NCBI GenBank assembly: GCA_030704615.1
Contig: CM060731.1
Coordinates: forward strand, 66,752,756 to 66,816,755
Length of the DNA stretch: 64,000 bases
Direction: 5' to 3'
Source of the DNA: Takakia lepidozioides
Taxonomy: Eukaryota; Streptophyta; Takakiopsida; Takakiales; Takakiaceae
The notes under the pieces are model-generated. The model searched no databases. It was not told where the DNA came from and worked only from the letters and a program-made list of their open reading frames with translations. Both the position numbers and the translations under genes were made by a program. Below, piece by piece: positions 10,850 to 24,300 of this stretch; the stretch's first letter is position 1, and each line of letters begins with the position of its first letter.

Positions 10850-13800
10850 TAGGTTAGCTTGACATCATGGAACATTCGGGGTCTCAGATGGCCCTTAAAA
10901 AAGTCAAGCTTTCAGCATGGCTAAACCCCCTCATCCCTTCTCAAGCGATAGTTTTCCTTCAGGATCATAAGCTTTGCGATAGGAAAATACACAATATCAC
11001 CAATCAGCTTTGGCCCAAATCTGCATCTCTTTGGAAGCCCTCTTATGAGGGAACAAAAGGAGGTACGGCCATCCTCCTCCACTCCCTCTTGCAATTTATC
11101 GTCAAAGAAGAAGTTTGGGAACCAGGGAGAGCCCAGTTCTGCTCCCTCCAGCTCCCTAATGACTCCAAACCCATAGGCCTCATTAGCATCTACGCTCTGA
11201 ACAATTTTCTAGACAGAGCCGCCCTCTTGGACAAGATAGGCTCCCTCATGTCGCAACAACAAAACATAGGTAAATGGATTTTAGCGGGAGACTTTAACAT
11301 GGTGGAAAACGAATGTGACAGGTTAGGCAGGGGCTCTGTCGTGCGCCTACATATCGCTACACAACTACATCGCTGGCCAAAACCACACAACACATGTGCA
11401 CGCCACACACTAGTATACCACTAGTCCACCACTAGTCCAGCCATTAGTCCAACCACTAGGCTACAACTAGTCAGTCACTAGGCTGCCACTATGTTGCCCA
11501 CTATGGCAGTCACTAGTCCACACAATGATAAAGAAGAGAATACAAGCACGAGCTCACAAAGCTGAAGCATAAACTCATGCATATATAACCTCATCACTCA
11601 AATACAAGTCAAGCCAAGTGCACCCCACGCCATGGGGAATCCACACTACGGCGCCATAGCTAGGCGCGGGCCCGCAAAAGAAAGGAACTAGCCTTGAAAA
11701 ATGCCTTGGAATTTGTCAGAAGAAAATAGAGGCTCGTATATGTGATGCCCATACCTTTCAAACGTACCTTGAAGCTTGTCTCAATCTTGACACTTCCAGC
11801 TTCTCCAGGAAAACAAAATGAGGATGCAAGCTGGAATCAACTGATCTACCAAGGGTGAAAAAATGTACAAATACTTTTTCCGAAAAGTAAATCAGCGAAG
11901 GGCCAACCAAGCCATTTCCCAGCTTCACATTGATCCCCATGGAACCTTGTCCTCCAACCCTAGACTAATGTGTGCGTCACTCACTTCACTACCCTGTTTC
12001 AGGCTGACACAAAAGACGCTTCATACCCGGATAGACTTCAAGATTGTCTTACATCTATTCCCCACAAGCTTAAGCCAAGAGACTCTACCATGCTGTAGGA
12101 AGACCTCTCCCCTCAAGAGCTCGAAGATGCTCTCAAGGCCATGAACAACAACAAGGCGCCTGGGCTTGATGGACATGCCGGTAGAATTCTACAAGACCCT
12201 TTGGACTGCCATCTCCAAAGATTTCTATGATATGGCAAATGCCATCAAGGCCCAAGGATTCATGCCTGAATCCATGAACTAGGGAGTAATTACATTACTT
12301 TACAAGAAATGAGATAGGGCAAGTCTAGGCAACTACAGGCCCATTACCTTACTCAATGTAGCTTACAAACTAAATCTTCGTATCCAGCCTCTCCTCCCTT
12401 CCATGATAAGGCCGGGGCAAGCTGGCTACATCAAGGGTAGGTACATCCTCGATAATGTTCTACTGGCTTAGGAGGCTAACATCTATGCTGCCAACACGGG
12501 TCAAGCTTTGGCCCTTTGGCTCTTAGACTTCCAAAAGGCCTTTGACAGAGTAGATTGGTCTTTCTTGATGGCAGTTCTAAAAAAAACATGCCTTCCACCA
12601 TTCTTTTGTCAATGGGTTCAGATCCTATTATAGGGGGCTAGTAGCAGAGTAATAGTCAACGGTCACCTCACCAAACCCTTTCCACTTCAAAGATCAGTAA
12701 GGCAGGGCTGCCTGCTGGCTCCCTTCCTATTCCTCTTTGTGGCAGATGCTCTGGGCTACATGTTAGACAACAACCCTCTGGTGAAAGGTCTCAATCTAGT
12801 AAACCCGAAAACCAACCTTGCAAGACACGTTAAGGACTCCATGTTTGTCAATGACACCTTTAGATCACTCCTCCCTTGCAGCAACAAAAAACACCCTATC
12901 TCGTTTTTGCAGCGTTTCTGGGTTTAAAGTCAATTGGTCCAAAACCAAGGCTCTACTTCTAGGGGACCCCTCCAAGTCCACAATTGGAACTGCCCCCACT
13001 TGGGGAGATCACTTGGGCCTACTCTGGCTCAAACAGGGAGAGCCTACAAAGCTGCTGGGCCACACATTTGGTATCAACCTCACTGAAGAACAACGCATAG
13101 GTCCTACAATTCAAAAACTCAAACGCCATTTAACTTACTGGGGTTCTTGCCACCTCTCCATCACTGGAAGGGCTCTGGTAGGCAACCAGATCCTCTTGGC
13201 GGGAGTCTGGTACTTTGCCTCCACATGGGGACCGGAGTCTAAAATCATTAAGGAGGTCAAAAGGCTAATCCGGACTTTCATCTGGGGTACCAACTCCTCT
13301 GCGGAAGGCAAAAGACCTCAAGTCTCTTGGGCCCAAATTTGCCTCCCCAAAAAGATGGGTGGACTGGGTGTGCTTGATCCAGAAAAACAAATCATGGCAC
13401 TACTAGGTAAATGGATCCCAAGATACCTTGGACCAGAAGGTGGTTGGTGGAAACTTATGGTCTCAGATACCATCTTTTCATCCTCCCTTCTTAAACGCGT
13501 CATCTAGCCTGCATCTAGCCGTTGGATTGTTCAAGGCTTCAATCACAAGTCCACTGACTCTCCTCTTTGGTCTTCCATCTGGAAATCTTGGAACAACCTA
13601 AGATGTTTTCGAGCCGACCACATTCTCTGAAACATTGAGGCAAACATCTGTTCCTAAATACCCCAGCCCCTTCAATGGAGGATCGACGTTCGGCAAAGAG
13701 ATGGGCAGCTTGGGTATCCAAAGGGTATTCTTCTGTCAGACATCTCTGGGAGAGCACCCCTCAATCCCTTCAACAAGCTCTAGGCTCAATGCGTCTCCAC

Positions 13801-14952
13801 TCTGGAATTCTACTCATTATCCAATCAATACCGGACTCATGGAAGCTGCTGCTCAGAGATGGCCCTAAGCAACTCAGACCTCACCAGTGGGTGCTAGCAA
13901 ACCCCCGCTCCCTGGAGGTTCTCTACATTGTTGAGGTCTCACATGCACTCATAACAGGGTTCTGTTTCCAGGCGGATGACCTCTCAGGTCATCTCTCCCT
14001 TGTGGGTAGGGACACTGTCATTCTCCCGGCTATCAATGTCTCCCCTGGTCCACACCAACATTCAACCCGGTTCCAGAGGAACTCCCATCCTTTCCTGATT
14101 AAAAAAATAAACCTTTGTCCTATTTGGGAACTCGGGCATCAGTTCATTGCAACTGGACCCCGCAAAATGGACTTGGTCTTTCTAGGATGAACAACGACCT
14201 TTCTTTTCCTACTCGGCCAAAAGAGGCTATAGAGCTCTGTTGGGTGTCAGGCCCCTATACACAAAGTGGAATGACAAATGAAGTCATGAAGGTTTTAGGG
14301 AAGAGGACTGGAAAGGGATATGGGCTCAAGTATGGGAGAAAACAAAACCAGCCAAGATTAGTGTTTTTTTTTGGTAGGTGGCAAACAAAGTTCTCAAGGT
14401 AGGCCAGTACCTGAATTTTGACGAAGTACTGCTCTGTCAAAGCTGTTCCACTCAAACCATAGAATCACTGGAGCATTGTCTAATCGCCAAGAACCCCGAA
14501 CCATCTGGCCTTTGGTTCAGACTTTCTACAGACCTTGGGATGTCATGCCTTCCACATCGGTCAACATTCTCCTTAACTACAATCAACAAGGAAAATCCAA
14601 GGCTTTTGACTGTCCAGTCTTTGAATCTCTAAGAGGAGCAGTGCTCTGGAATCTATGGAAAAGTTATTGCGCTTGGGTCCTCAATAGTGAGAACAGTAAT
14701 GCTACTGCAATCCTTACTATGGTCTTTTTTTATCTTACAATTGCTGTTAAGAAAGCTTGGGCCCAACTGTGTGCAGCAGTTGCCAGGAAACCCGAGCGTG
14801 AGTTTGCCCTACTCCAGACTTTTAGAGTCACATGGGCCAACAACGGGATCATTTGTCGCTGCAATCATGATCTCATCTGTTCATGGTCAGACAATATCCC
14901 CTCCTATTGGCAGGGGTACAGAAGTCACTTATTCGGCATCCCCGGAATTTGA
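10850..14952 (+). pseudogene. LINE ORF2 (endonuclease-RT), decayed
   Basis: This is a plant non-LTR retrotransposon ORF2. It opens with an APE-type endonuclease (SWNIRGLRWPLKK at about 10,858; GKWILAGDFNMVEN near 11,270), which stops at an inserted segment. After the insertion come the linker and a reverse transcriptase with NNNKAPGLDG (near 12,150), GNYRPITLLNVAYK (near 12,340), LLDFQKAFDRVDW (near 12,530) and VRQGCLLAPFLF (near 12,700). The catalytic FADD position reads FVND (near 12,850). A zf-RVT-like zinc finger region lies at 14,380-14,640 and a short C-terminal tail ends near 14,950. Many stops and frame changes are present. The 3' end is near 15,060. Confidence 0.85.
11337..11700 (-). 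mobile_element. Insertion in the LINE endonuclease; dispersed repeat copy 2
   Basis: The endonuclease frame stops right after NECDRLGRGS and LINE sequence resumes near 11,700 in the linker before RT, with the rest of the endonuclease missing. The intervening segment begins with the reverse complement of the dispersed repeat at 700-835, including its CTAGTCCACCACTAGTCC units (11,410-11,480). It continues with a TATATAA-containing stretch (11,580). It is probably an element insertion with a deletion of target sequence. Confidence 0.6.
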
Positions 14953-15101
14953 GCACTCTGAAGTCAATTGGAAGCATGTCAGATTGTCTTCCGCTGCTCG
15001 TCTTCACTTCCACAGTTAAACAACATGTTCAAAACTATTTTATGTTTCTTTTATTCGCTCCTAACTACACCACTTCATTGCTCCCCTCCCTCGGGGGATT
15101 G

Positions 15102-16626
15102 CTAAAGCGCGAGCAGAATCCGTGAGCAGAAATTTCCGTGAGCAAATTTCTGCTCATGCTTCAGGATCTGCTCACCTATAACCGCGGGCACCTATTCGGC
15201 TTAGAGGACCTATTACTGCGAGTAGTGTCCAGTATAATTCATCGTTATGAATGAACGACGGATGAATGATGGATAAATGGCCGATGAATGTCTGTTGGAC
15301 GAATGACATTGGATGAATGTAGTTTGTGGATGAATGGAAAATTAAAAAGCATTTTTCAGTGGTGGTTGCCGAATCCCCCGAGCTCCAGAGTGAACCTCTG
15401 CCAACTGAGGAGGGTTGTGGTTGTCCTTTTACCAGGTATCCTAAGTCGAGAGAGATGCTCACACCCAATTGCAAAGAAGGTGGAGAGGCCATTTGGTGCT
15501 TTAATAAAAATCGTTTGAAACACTCGATTCATTCCGACGAGGAATATCCACTACTACTGGAGTCAGTGTCCAAAATGAGGACACAACTGTCTATGAAGAC
15601 ACTAGCCCTGCTCTGCAGAAAACCATCTCTGTCGTAAAACACAGGAGGGGGAGTTGAGATGAGACTAAATCGGCCACTGCAGCCTCCGCATAACATGACA
15701 ACTCAAAATCTGTTTGCAAGTTTTTCAAAAACAAAAACAAAACAAAAAAAAATCTGATATATATATATATATATTGTTCCCCCAAATGTGCTAGATTAAA
15801 ATGTCATCAACGACACCTTAATCTGGCTGCTCTTCTGGTGCGCTATTTGGGGTGAATGACATCTACAAATTGCTCGGACTACATAACTTATGATTCGTTG
15901 TCATGTCCTTATTCCTGGTGACCAGAAATCCATGCTGGGTAAATGCCAGGTCCTTTGCTTGCAAAGCAAGGGTTGGGTTCATTTGCAAGTTTTCCCAAAA
16001 ACAAAAACTGGCTACTCTTCTGGTGTGCTATTTGGGGTGAATGACATCTACAAATTGCTCTAACTACATAACTTATGATTCGTTGTCATGTCCCAACAGA
16101 GCTGGGAATTAAGATGTCGTTGACGACACCTTAATGTCTGCTTCCCTGCACAAAAAAGGTCCCCCCTATGGTTTTTTCCAGGGGACATATTTGTTCCGGG
16201 GAGATATTTATGGGTTCATTTGTCATGTGCTGACAGGGGCTGCGATTTAAGCTGTCGTTGACGACAGCTTAATGTGTGCTTCCATGTGCATGCTCATCCC
16301 TGAGGATAGATGTTGTTGCAGTCATCCATGGTTCAATCATATGGGCAGTTTTTCATCCGCCACTCATCCAATGTTCATCCATTCCCTTTTACGTCCATCC
16401 CAAATACATTCATCCGTAAATTTTTCATTGCACATTCGTGCCACATTGTCGTCATGTCTTCGGTTCGATAGAGAGGAGATTGCGTCATTGCAGTGGTGTT
16501 TGTGTTCACGGCAATAGGCCCACTTGTTCCCTCGGTTTTAGGGTCCGCATCAGCAATCTGCTCACGCTTCGGGGAATCTGCTCACGCATAAAAGAATCTG
16601 CTCACGGGTTTTGCTCTCGCCTTTGC
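15102..16626. mobile_element. DNA element with long terminal inverted repeats
   Basis: The left end reads AAAGCGCGAGCAGAATCCGT and continues GAGCAGA. The right end read backwards is AAAGGCGAGAGCAAAACCCG then TGAGCAGA. Inside both ends lie further inverted copies of GTGAGCA, then arrays of GGATGAATG (15,240-15,345) mirrored as CATTCATCC (16,340-16,440). The inverted zones are thus about 250 bp each. The core carries an 86-bp direct repeat (15,823-15,908 and 16,008-16,093), an AT microsatellite (15,752-15,772) and three copies of a palindrome, the perfect one at 16,247-16,272. No transposase is seen, so it looks non-autonomous (MULE- or foldback-like). I could not define a target duplication. 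Confidence 0.65.
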
Positions 16627-17571
16627 TGCCGTCCCTCCCTCCCTCCCTTCAGTTCGACCTCTAGCCTCAACTCTTGCAACGGCGTCCGACCGGGTACAAT
16701 CGCCAACGGGTCTCCAAGTCTCGAATGGCAGTTTAGCCACTATTTCTCCAAAGCATGGACTTTACCCTGCATGAGATTTGCACTGTTTCTTTACCACCTA
16801 GGAATATCCTCTAGGCCAAATAGTCGTAGCAATGATGCTACTTGTTTAAGGTGTCTTATTTCTCACTTATTGATCGAGAGTTATCCAACACAACTTACCG
16901 TGTGAACACGCCTTCTGGCATCCTGCGGGTTTTAATTTTTTCCCTTCAAATAACCTTTAATAAAATTAAACCAGGGCACCCTTCTCCAATATATATATAT
17001 ATATATAATTTTTAAATTTCTTTGTGAAATCAACTGAAATCTTCTAAATTCATACATGTTAATGATTTAGTGGTTATTTTCATTTTTATTTTTTATACCC
17101 GGGTTGATGTATTAGATTGGAATACCCATCCTATTGATACCCGTCCGCAAATCGAAATTCACACTACTATTGAGAACCTGCGGGTATTAAATTGAAGGGA
17201 ATCTTTCAATACTATGGAACCGGCTGGTATTGCAAATTAATTTCTTTTCAATACCCGGCTGGTATTAGAAAAAGTAATACCTGCCCAAGGTTGGGACATC
17301 CCTCAATTTTTAAGCAGAGTACGAATATTCTCCCAATTTTTAGCCATGGAAAATCATCCTCCTACAGTCAGTTTCTTCGTTATGTATGGTGATTCGTCTA
17401 GGTGGAGCTGCACAAGACAATTAGTCTGCACTTTCACCACAACATCTGTTGACAACCAACGATCCTGGCACAACGGCCATTTCCTTGAATGTACTTCACT
17501 TGTTACAAGTACAAGAATGACTTCCGATCAGCCAAATGCAACTCCCAACGAGTTCATTGAGATGTGGAGTG
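16627..17571. other. Intergenic with AATACCCG repeats
   Basis: An AT microsatellite lies at 16,991-17,008. The boxes AATACCCG and CGGGTATT recur several times in both orientations between 17,090 and 17,290, including a direct pair of GGCTGGTATT. No gene is recognised; 17,346-17,571 is 3' flank of the next gene. Confidence 0.4.
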
Positions 17572-19242
<1,671 letters not shown>

Positions 19243-21211
19243 CTGGTTGTCATCACCCACCAAAGTTATTCAGAGAATCAGTAGACCGAAGATGTCTTTT
19301 TCTATCCAAAGACTGCCGACCTAAGTAGAAGTTGCCTCTGCATAGACCCTGTGCATATGCACTCACCCACTGGCTGAGTTTCAAAAGTCCAAACTGATGA
19401 CACAAGGAATCAGGATGGTCCAAATCGCCAGATTTTAGTGAAAATCACAGTGCTAGTGCAAGTGGCTTTTCAAGCAATTAGGGTTTAGGTGCAGCTGGAG
19501 AAGAATCCTCAGCTGCTGAGAAACGCTTCACACAAAGATCAATGCCCGCAACTATACTGATCCCCTATGCACTTAGGTGGTGAACTGATGCAAATGCACT
19601 GTTGACTGTATCAATGTGATCGCATGGCTCTCGTATAATATCAACTCTTTAAGTGGAACTCTTTAAGATGAAGTTTTTCAAGCCCATTCGAAGTTCTGAA
19701 ACGACGGACGGCACCAGTTGTTCAACTTTGATACTTTGCGAGCAGAGCTACCCACGAGAGTGCCACATAGTTATAGCAGCACCAATTGTGGAAAAATGTA
19801 GAACACATTCAACCACAACAGATATTTACTTGTACTGATTACCGATACGGGGTCCAGTCGGTCACCTCAAAATGCTCAGTTGCACCAGATCCAACCACTT
19901 GATGAGTCTGTTTGTCCACTGCAAACCTAACTTACATTTGAGGTGGTTTGCAAAATGAAAGATGAATGAACCGGTTCCAATCATTCCAGTGCAGTTAATA
20001 AAACAAGATCACCTCAGATCACCTAAGATCACCTAAAGTCACTCTCAGATTACACAGGATCACTGCATCTAACTAACGGTTCGCAACACTGTGGCAACAC
20101 TCGCCGCTCACAATTCTTCGTCAGAAATTACCACTAAGAGGCGTGGAATGCAGGTATTGTACTGGATGAACTGACACCCTTAGCCAATTCGATTTGCAGC
20201 TCGTCCCCGCTCCTTGCAACAAACGCAAGCCCCCGGACCTAAACATCTCTCTCTTTCCGCCCGCGAAAACCTCAATCTCTCAAGCACACACCAAGCCTAC
20301 GGCCTCCTTATCACTACATTCTCTCACACACAAAGATCAACCGAAATACCTCGGATCATTCTTCTCTCTCTCTTTCTCTCTCCCTTCGCTTGCCTCAAAA
20401 CAACACTGTTCAAACGCACCACGCAACAACACTCTCATATCTGTTCATCCCTAAGACACGATACTTTCATCTATCCATTCATCCCTCTATCCATCAGATT
20501 TCCCGGCGCGAGCGACCGCCGGTTTGTCGGCCGGGAACCGGCCGCACAAGGAGCGGCGACGCGCAGTACAGTACCCGTTCCGTCCGAGGGCTGGTCGGGA
20601 CTCTGCATTGCACTCGTGCGAGCGGGCGCTTGAGGCCGTCCGCGTGGACGGCCCACATGGGGCTCGACATGGGCACGTGTGAAGAGGCTGACGGCGCAGA
20701 GGCAGTCCGCTGCAGATCGCGCTACGTGTGAACACGCTACACACGGATAGGGTCGAGCGCCCGTGACGTGTCCAACCGCGACCTGCCTAACCCGGGTTAG
20801 CCCTCTCCTTTATTTTCTCTTTATCATTTTCCTTAACTGACCCACTCCTGGTGGCGAAACTTCGGAGAGCTCGTAATTAGCCTGCCGTTCGCAGTTACTC
20901 ATTTCGCACGTCTTTGGATTGAGGAGGATTTGAACACTGCACCTCCGCTGTAAGTTGCGACGTGGTAACCGTGGTTAGGCTCTTGACCGCGCGGGGAACC
21001 GCGAGTGGGGTCCGCGGTGGGTCGGGCAGAGTTGAGGAAGGAGGGGGCGCCAAGCGGCCGGCGATGGTGGAGTGGATGGGGGAAGGGATTGCTTGTTGGT
21101 TTGAGACAAGAGGGAGCTCTGCGATAGAGTGAGAAACTCTTTTGTTACGGCGAAGCAGTTCAAATCCCTCATTTCATATAGTCCCTCGATATTGGTTCAA
21201 AAGCATGTAGG
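19243..21211. promoter_or_regulatory. Divergent intergenic region, GC-rich core
   Basis: This region separates NDUFS8 (leftward) from the PAS/LOV gene (rightward) and should hold the unplaced NDUFS8 5' exon and both promoters. A CpG-rich core sits at 20,500-20,770 within otherwise AT-rich DNA, next to CT-rich tracts (20,240-20,400). Minus-strand frames in the core (20,471-20,744) are arginine-rich but are probably products of GC content. No clear TATA box could be assigned to either gene. Confidence 0.45.
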
Positions 21212-21283
21212 TGTTTGATCATAAATATTTTCGGACAAGAGTTTCGATGTTTGATCATAAATATTGTCAGACAAGAGTTTCGT
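21212..21283 (+). repeat. 36-bp tandem duplication in the leader
   Basis: Two adjacent 36-bp copies (21,212-21,247 and 21,248-21,283) of TGTTTGATCATAAATATT followed by KTCRGACAAGAGTTTCGW differ at only a few positions. They lie 116 bases upstream of the PAS/LOV start. The duplication creates a 13-codon upstream ORF (21,247-21,288, ATG to TGA). Confidence 0.8.
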
Positions 21284-21398
21284 GGTGAGAAGAGGGAGTC
21301 GGATTGTGAAGGGAGGTTTTGGATTTCCATGGCCGAAATTGTCTGTGAAAGGCGAAGAAGCTGTGGGATCTGTGGGGGCAGTATGTAGGGGTGGAAAG

Positions 21399-24300
21399 AT
21401 GAGTGTGGTTATATTTGAAGCGCTTTGTGTCTCAGAGGGTCTTCAGGATCTGGACAGACAACAACAGCTGGTAGATGGTGAGAGGCAAGCGAAGAAGGGA
21501 AGTCGTAGCAAGGCTGGGAAGATGTTGTTGTTCAATGAGAAGAAGAGGAGAGCCAAGTTGGAAGAGCTGATGGGATCGATGAATAGGTGTTACAACGAGA
21601 CGGTGGTGCAAGGATTGCAACAACACGACTACAATTTTGTGCTGAGTGATCCAAGGTTACCCAACAACCCAATTGTGTATGCAAGTGAGGGTTTTTGCAA
21701 GATGTCTGGATACGAGTGCCGTGAGGTCCTCGGGCGCAACTGCAGATTCTTGCAAGGTCCTGACACTGATCGTCGCACCGTCCTAGAAATCAGAGATGCA
21801 ATTCGCGAAGAGAGGCCGTGTCAGGTTCGGATTTTGAATTATACCAAGCAAGGGGAGGCCTTCTGGAATCTGTTCCACTTGGCCCCAGTGTACTCGAGGT
21901 TAGATGGCAATGTCATCCATTTTGTTGGCGTCCAGACACCCATGTCTCTCAGCCTTGCAGCTGTGCCTGCTCCTTCTATCAGGGGTTCCCGCCTTGTCTC
22001 AGATCGTGTACAGGAAGTCCCTCAAGTCGACAAGAAGATTAACTCATTCGGAATTGATGAGTATGTTAACTTATCACCTCCGGGCAATGAGAGCTCTTGC
22101 CGTGTTCCAGATGATGCAGCAGATTTCTCATCGGAAGGCGAGGCTGAGAATGGAAGACCAGCTAGAAATCTAGAGATTGCCGAAGATACCGCAGTATTAC
22201 GGGTGCAGGGCGGAGGTTAGTGCTTAATTGGCTTGTCCTTCCACATTTCTTTCGCAAGTTGCATGATGGAAATGGTATGTTGAAAATAACAGGAAGAAAA
22301 CAGCATGCTCTGAAGCATGGAACATTGGAAGGTTTAGTTTTGATCATCTGGCAATGTCTAAGCGATACTGTTGTGAGATTGCAGGAATGTGCTTTCTATA
22401 CAAATTTTGATGCGAATTGTAAGGAAGTCACTGATTCTTAACACTCTGCTTCGTCTTTTATAGTAGAGTCTTAGGAAGCTACCCATGTCTAAATGACACT
22501 TTCAAATCGGTTCAGGAATAAAGCTCCAGAGGAATTGAAGAGAGAGAGAGATCAAGAATACAGCTTCAAACTCTGGTTTTGCAAATCAGTTCTTTTTGGT
22601 TGCTTTTTTCCCAGTTGCTTTTCTAGTTTGAGGTTTGTGTAATCGATCATGTTTAGTATGTGGTGTTCACTAAAGGTTTAGGCACATTGCAAGTAATAGG
22701 AGGACTTCTTGGATATACTCTCCTGATGAAACCTGAATTTATCAGTACCATCACTTCAACAGTTGATAAGTTGCAGTGCTGGAGGGACCTCCCCTCCCCA
22801 TATCCCTTTGCTCTCCCTTTCTACTCATTTAAACTTGGAACAGGACCTGTGGCTGTAAGGCTAGACTAAGGTCACACATTGCTTCAACGGCGGATATTAG
22901 CTCCTATATCCACTTCAACTTGTTCACATAGATTGATCAGCATTGGTTGTCGGTAACTGGCATCTGCGTCATAGACTCTCCTGATTCTATGTGTGACAGT
23001 GCTGACCTTGCTGCAAATTTGCTAAATGGTTTTGGCAGCCGGAGAGGAGGAGGAAGACACGCCTGAGATCAAGAAGGCAGACCAGGAAAGGGCGGCCTTT
23101 GCAGTGCGTGCCATTTTGTGCCAGCTCGCAGAGTCAAGTAAGATAAAAGGGGGGCTGGTGGAAAAACGATGCACAGGTTTATCTGAGGGTGCAGCCCGTG
23201 GGGTCGTGTGTTCTTCGCTCATGCTCTCGCTAACTCAAATTCAGCAAAGTTTTGTCTTGTAAGTATCATAGACTATGTTCTTGAACATAGATGCTCTCTT
23301 TCTGTCGCACACAGCCACACTCAGACACACAACTCTTCAAGCCGGGGGGCAGGTGTGTAGGCAAGCAGAGTGCAATGAGTCCATCCCTGTCCTCTGTCTG
23401 TGTAGGTCGGGACATTTGATGTACTCACTCACTGCTCTCTGCAAATGTTGGCTATGACCTACTCATAAGAGCTCAGTTTTGTCGCAAGTAACCATCTGGA
23501 GCCGGTACTGGGGTTTAGCCTGCTATGTGACTCAACTGGAGTTGCCATAATGCTTGCACACAGACAAAAATGATGGGGCACTTGCATACTTATGATTCCG
23601 GTGCAGGCGGTGACAGCATACTGGAGCTGTAGCTTGCAACGTTATCAGACATGGAGAGAGAGAAATGTCCTCATAAGACATTGTTTGCCCTAGCCTTGTG
23701 ACCATAGACCCCACGCCCAGTTTGGGTGGAACAAGAGGGAACAGACACTACCTGTGTGAGGGGCTCACTCCAGTAGTTGAAATAAACATTTAGTTTGGGC
23801 TTCCCAGATTTCCTCTAGAGAGCCCTTCACACAAGCATCAATCTGCTGTGTGTGATGTGCCCAGCAGTTAGATCCCAACAGGGCCAGGGAATTAGCTCTC
23901 TGATGAGAATACCCTGGACATTGTATCTGAAAATGGATATTGTCATGGTGAGAGAGAATGTACTCATAAGATGTTGTTTGTTTGTCATGGAGAGAGAGTA
24001 CTCATGAGACATTGTTTACCATAGCTTTGTGGCCATAGACCCTGCCCAGTTTGGGTGGAACAAGTGGGAACATACACTACCTTTGTGAGGGGCTCACTCC
24101 AGTAGTTAAAATAAACAATTAGTTTATGCTTTTCAGATTTCCTCTAGGAAGCCCTCCACACAAGCATCAATGTGCTAGACCCCAAAAGGGCCAGGGCTGT
24201 AGGCTCAGCCTCGCGATATTGAAAGTTGGTGAAAGAGGTGCAGGGACTATGTTCTTGATGGTCCTGAAGAGGTTGCACTCTGATGAGAATACGCCAGACA

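Noticed and set aside
19302-19343. ATG frame reading MQRQLLLRSAVFG as the NDUFS8 first exon
   Set aside because: It looks like a presequence but ends in a stop after 13 codons, and no donor joins it in phase to the exon at 19,242.
20471-20744. Arginine-rich minus-strand frames as the NDUFS8 presequence exon
   Set aside because: They lie in a CpG-rich core where all frames stay open, no donor fits the next exon's phase, and the sequence does not resemble NDUFS8 presequences.
21264-21398. Upstream extension of the PAS/LOV protein to 21,264
   Set aside because: The frame is open but begins at TTG with no ATG before 21,399, and the extra residues are not family-like.
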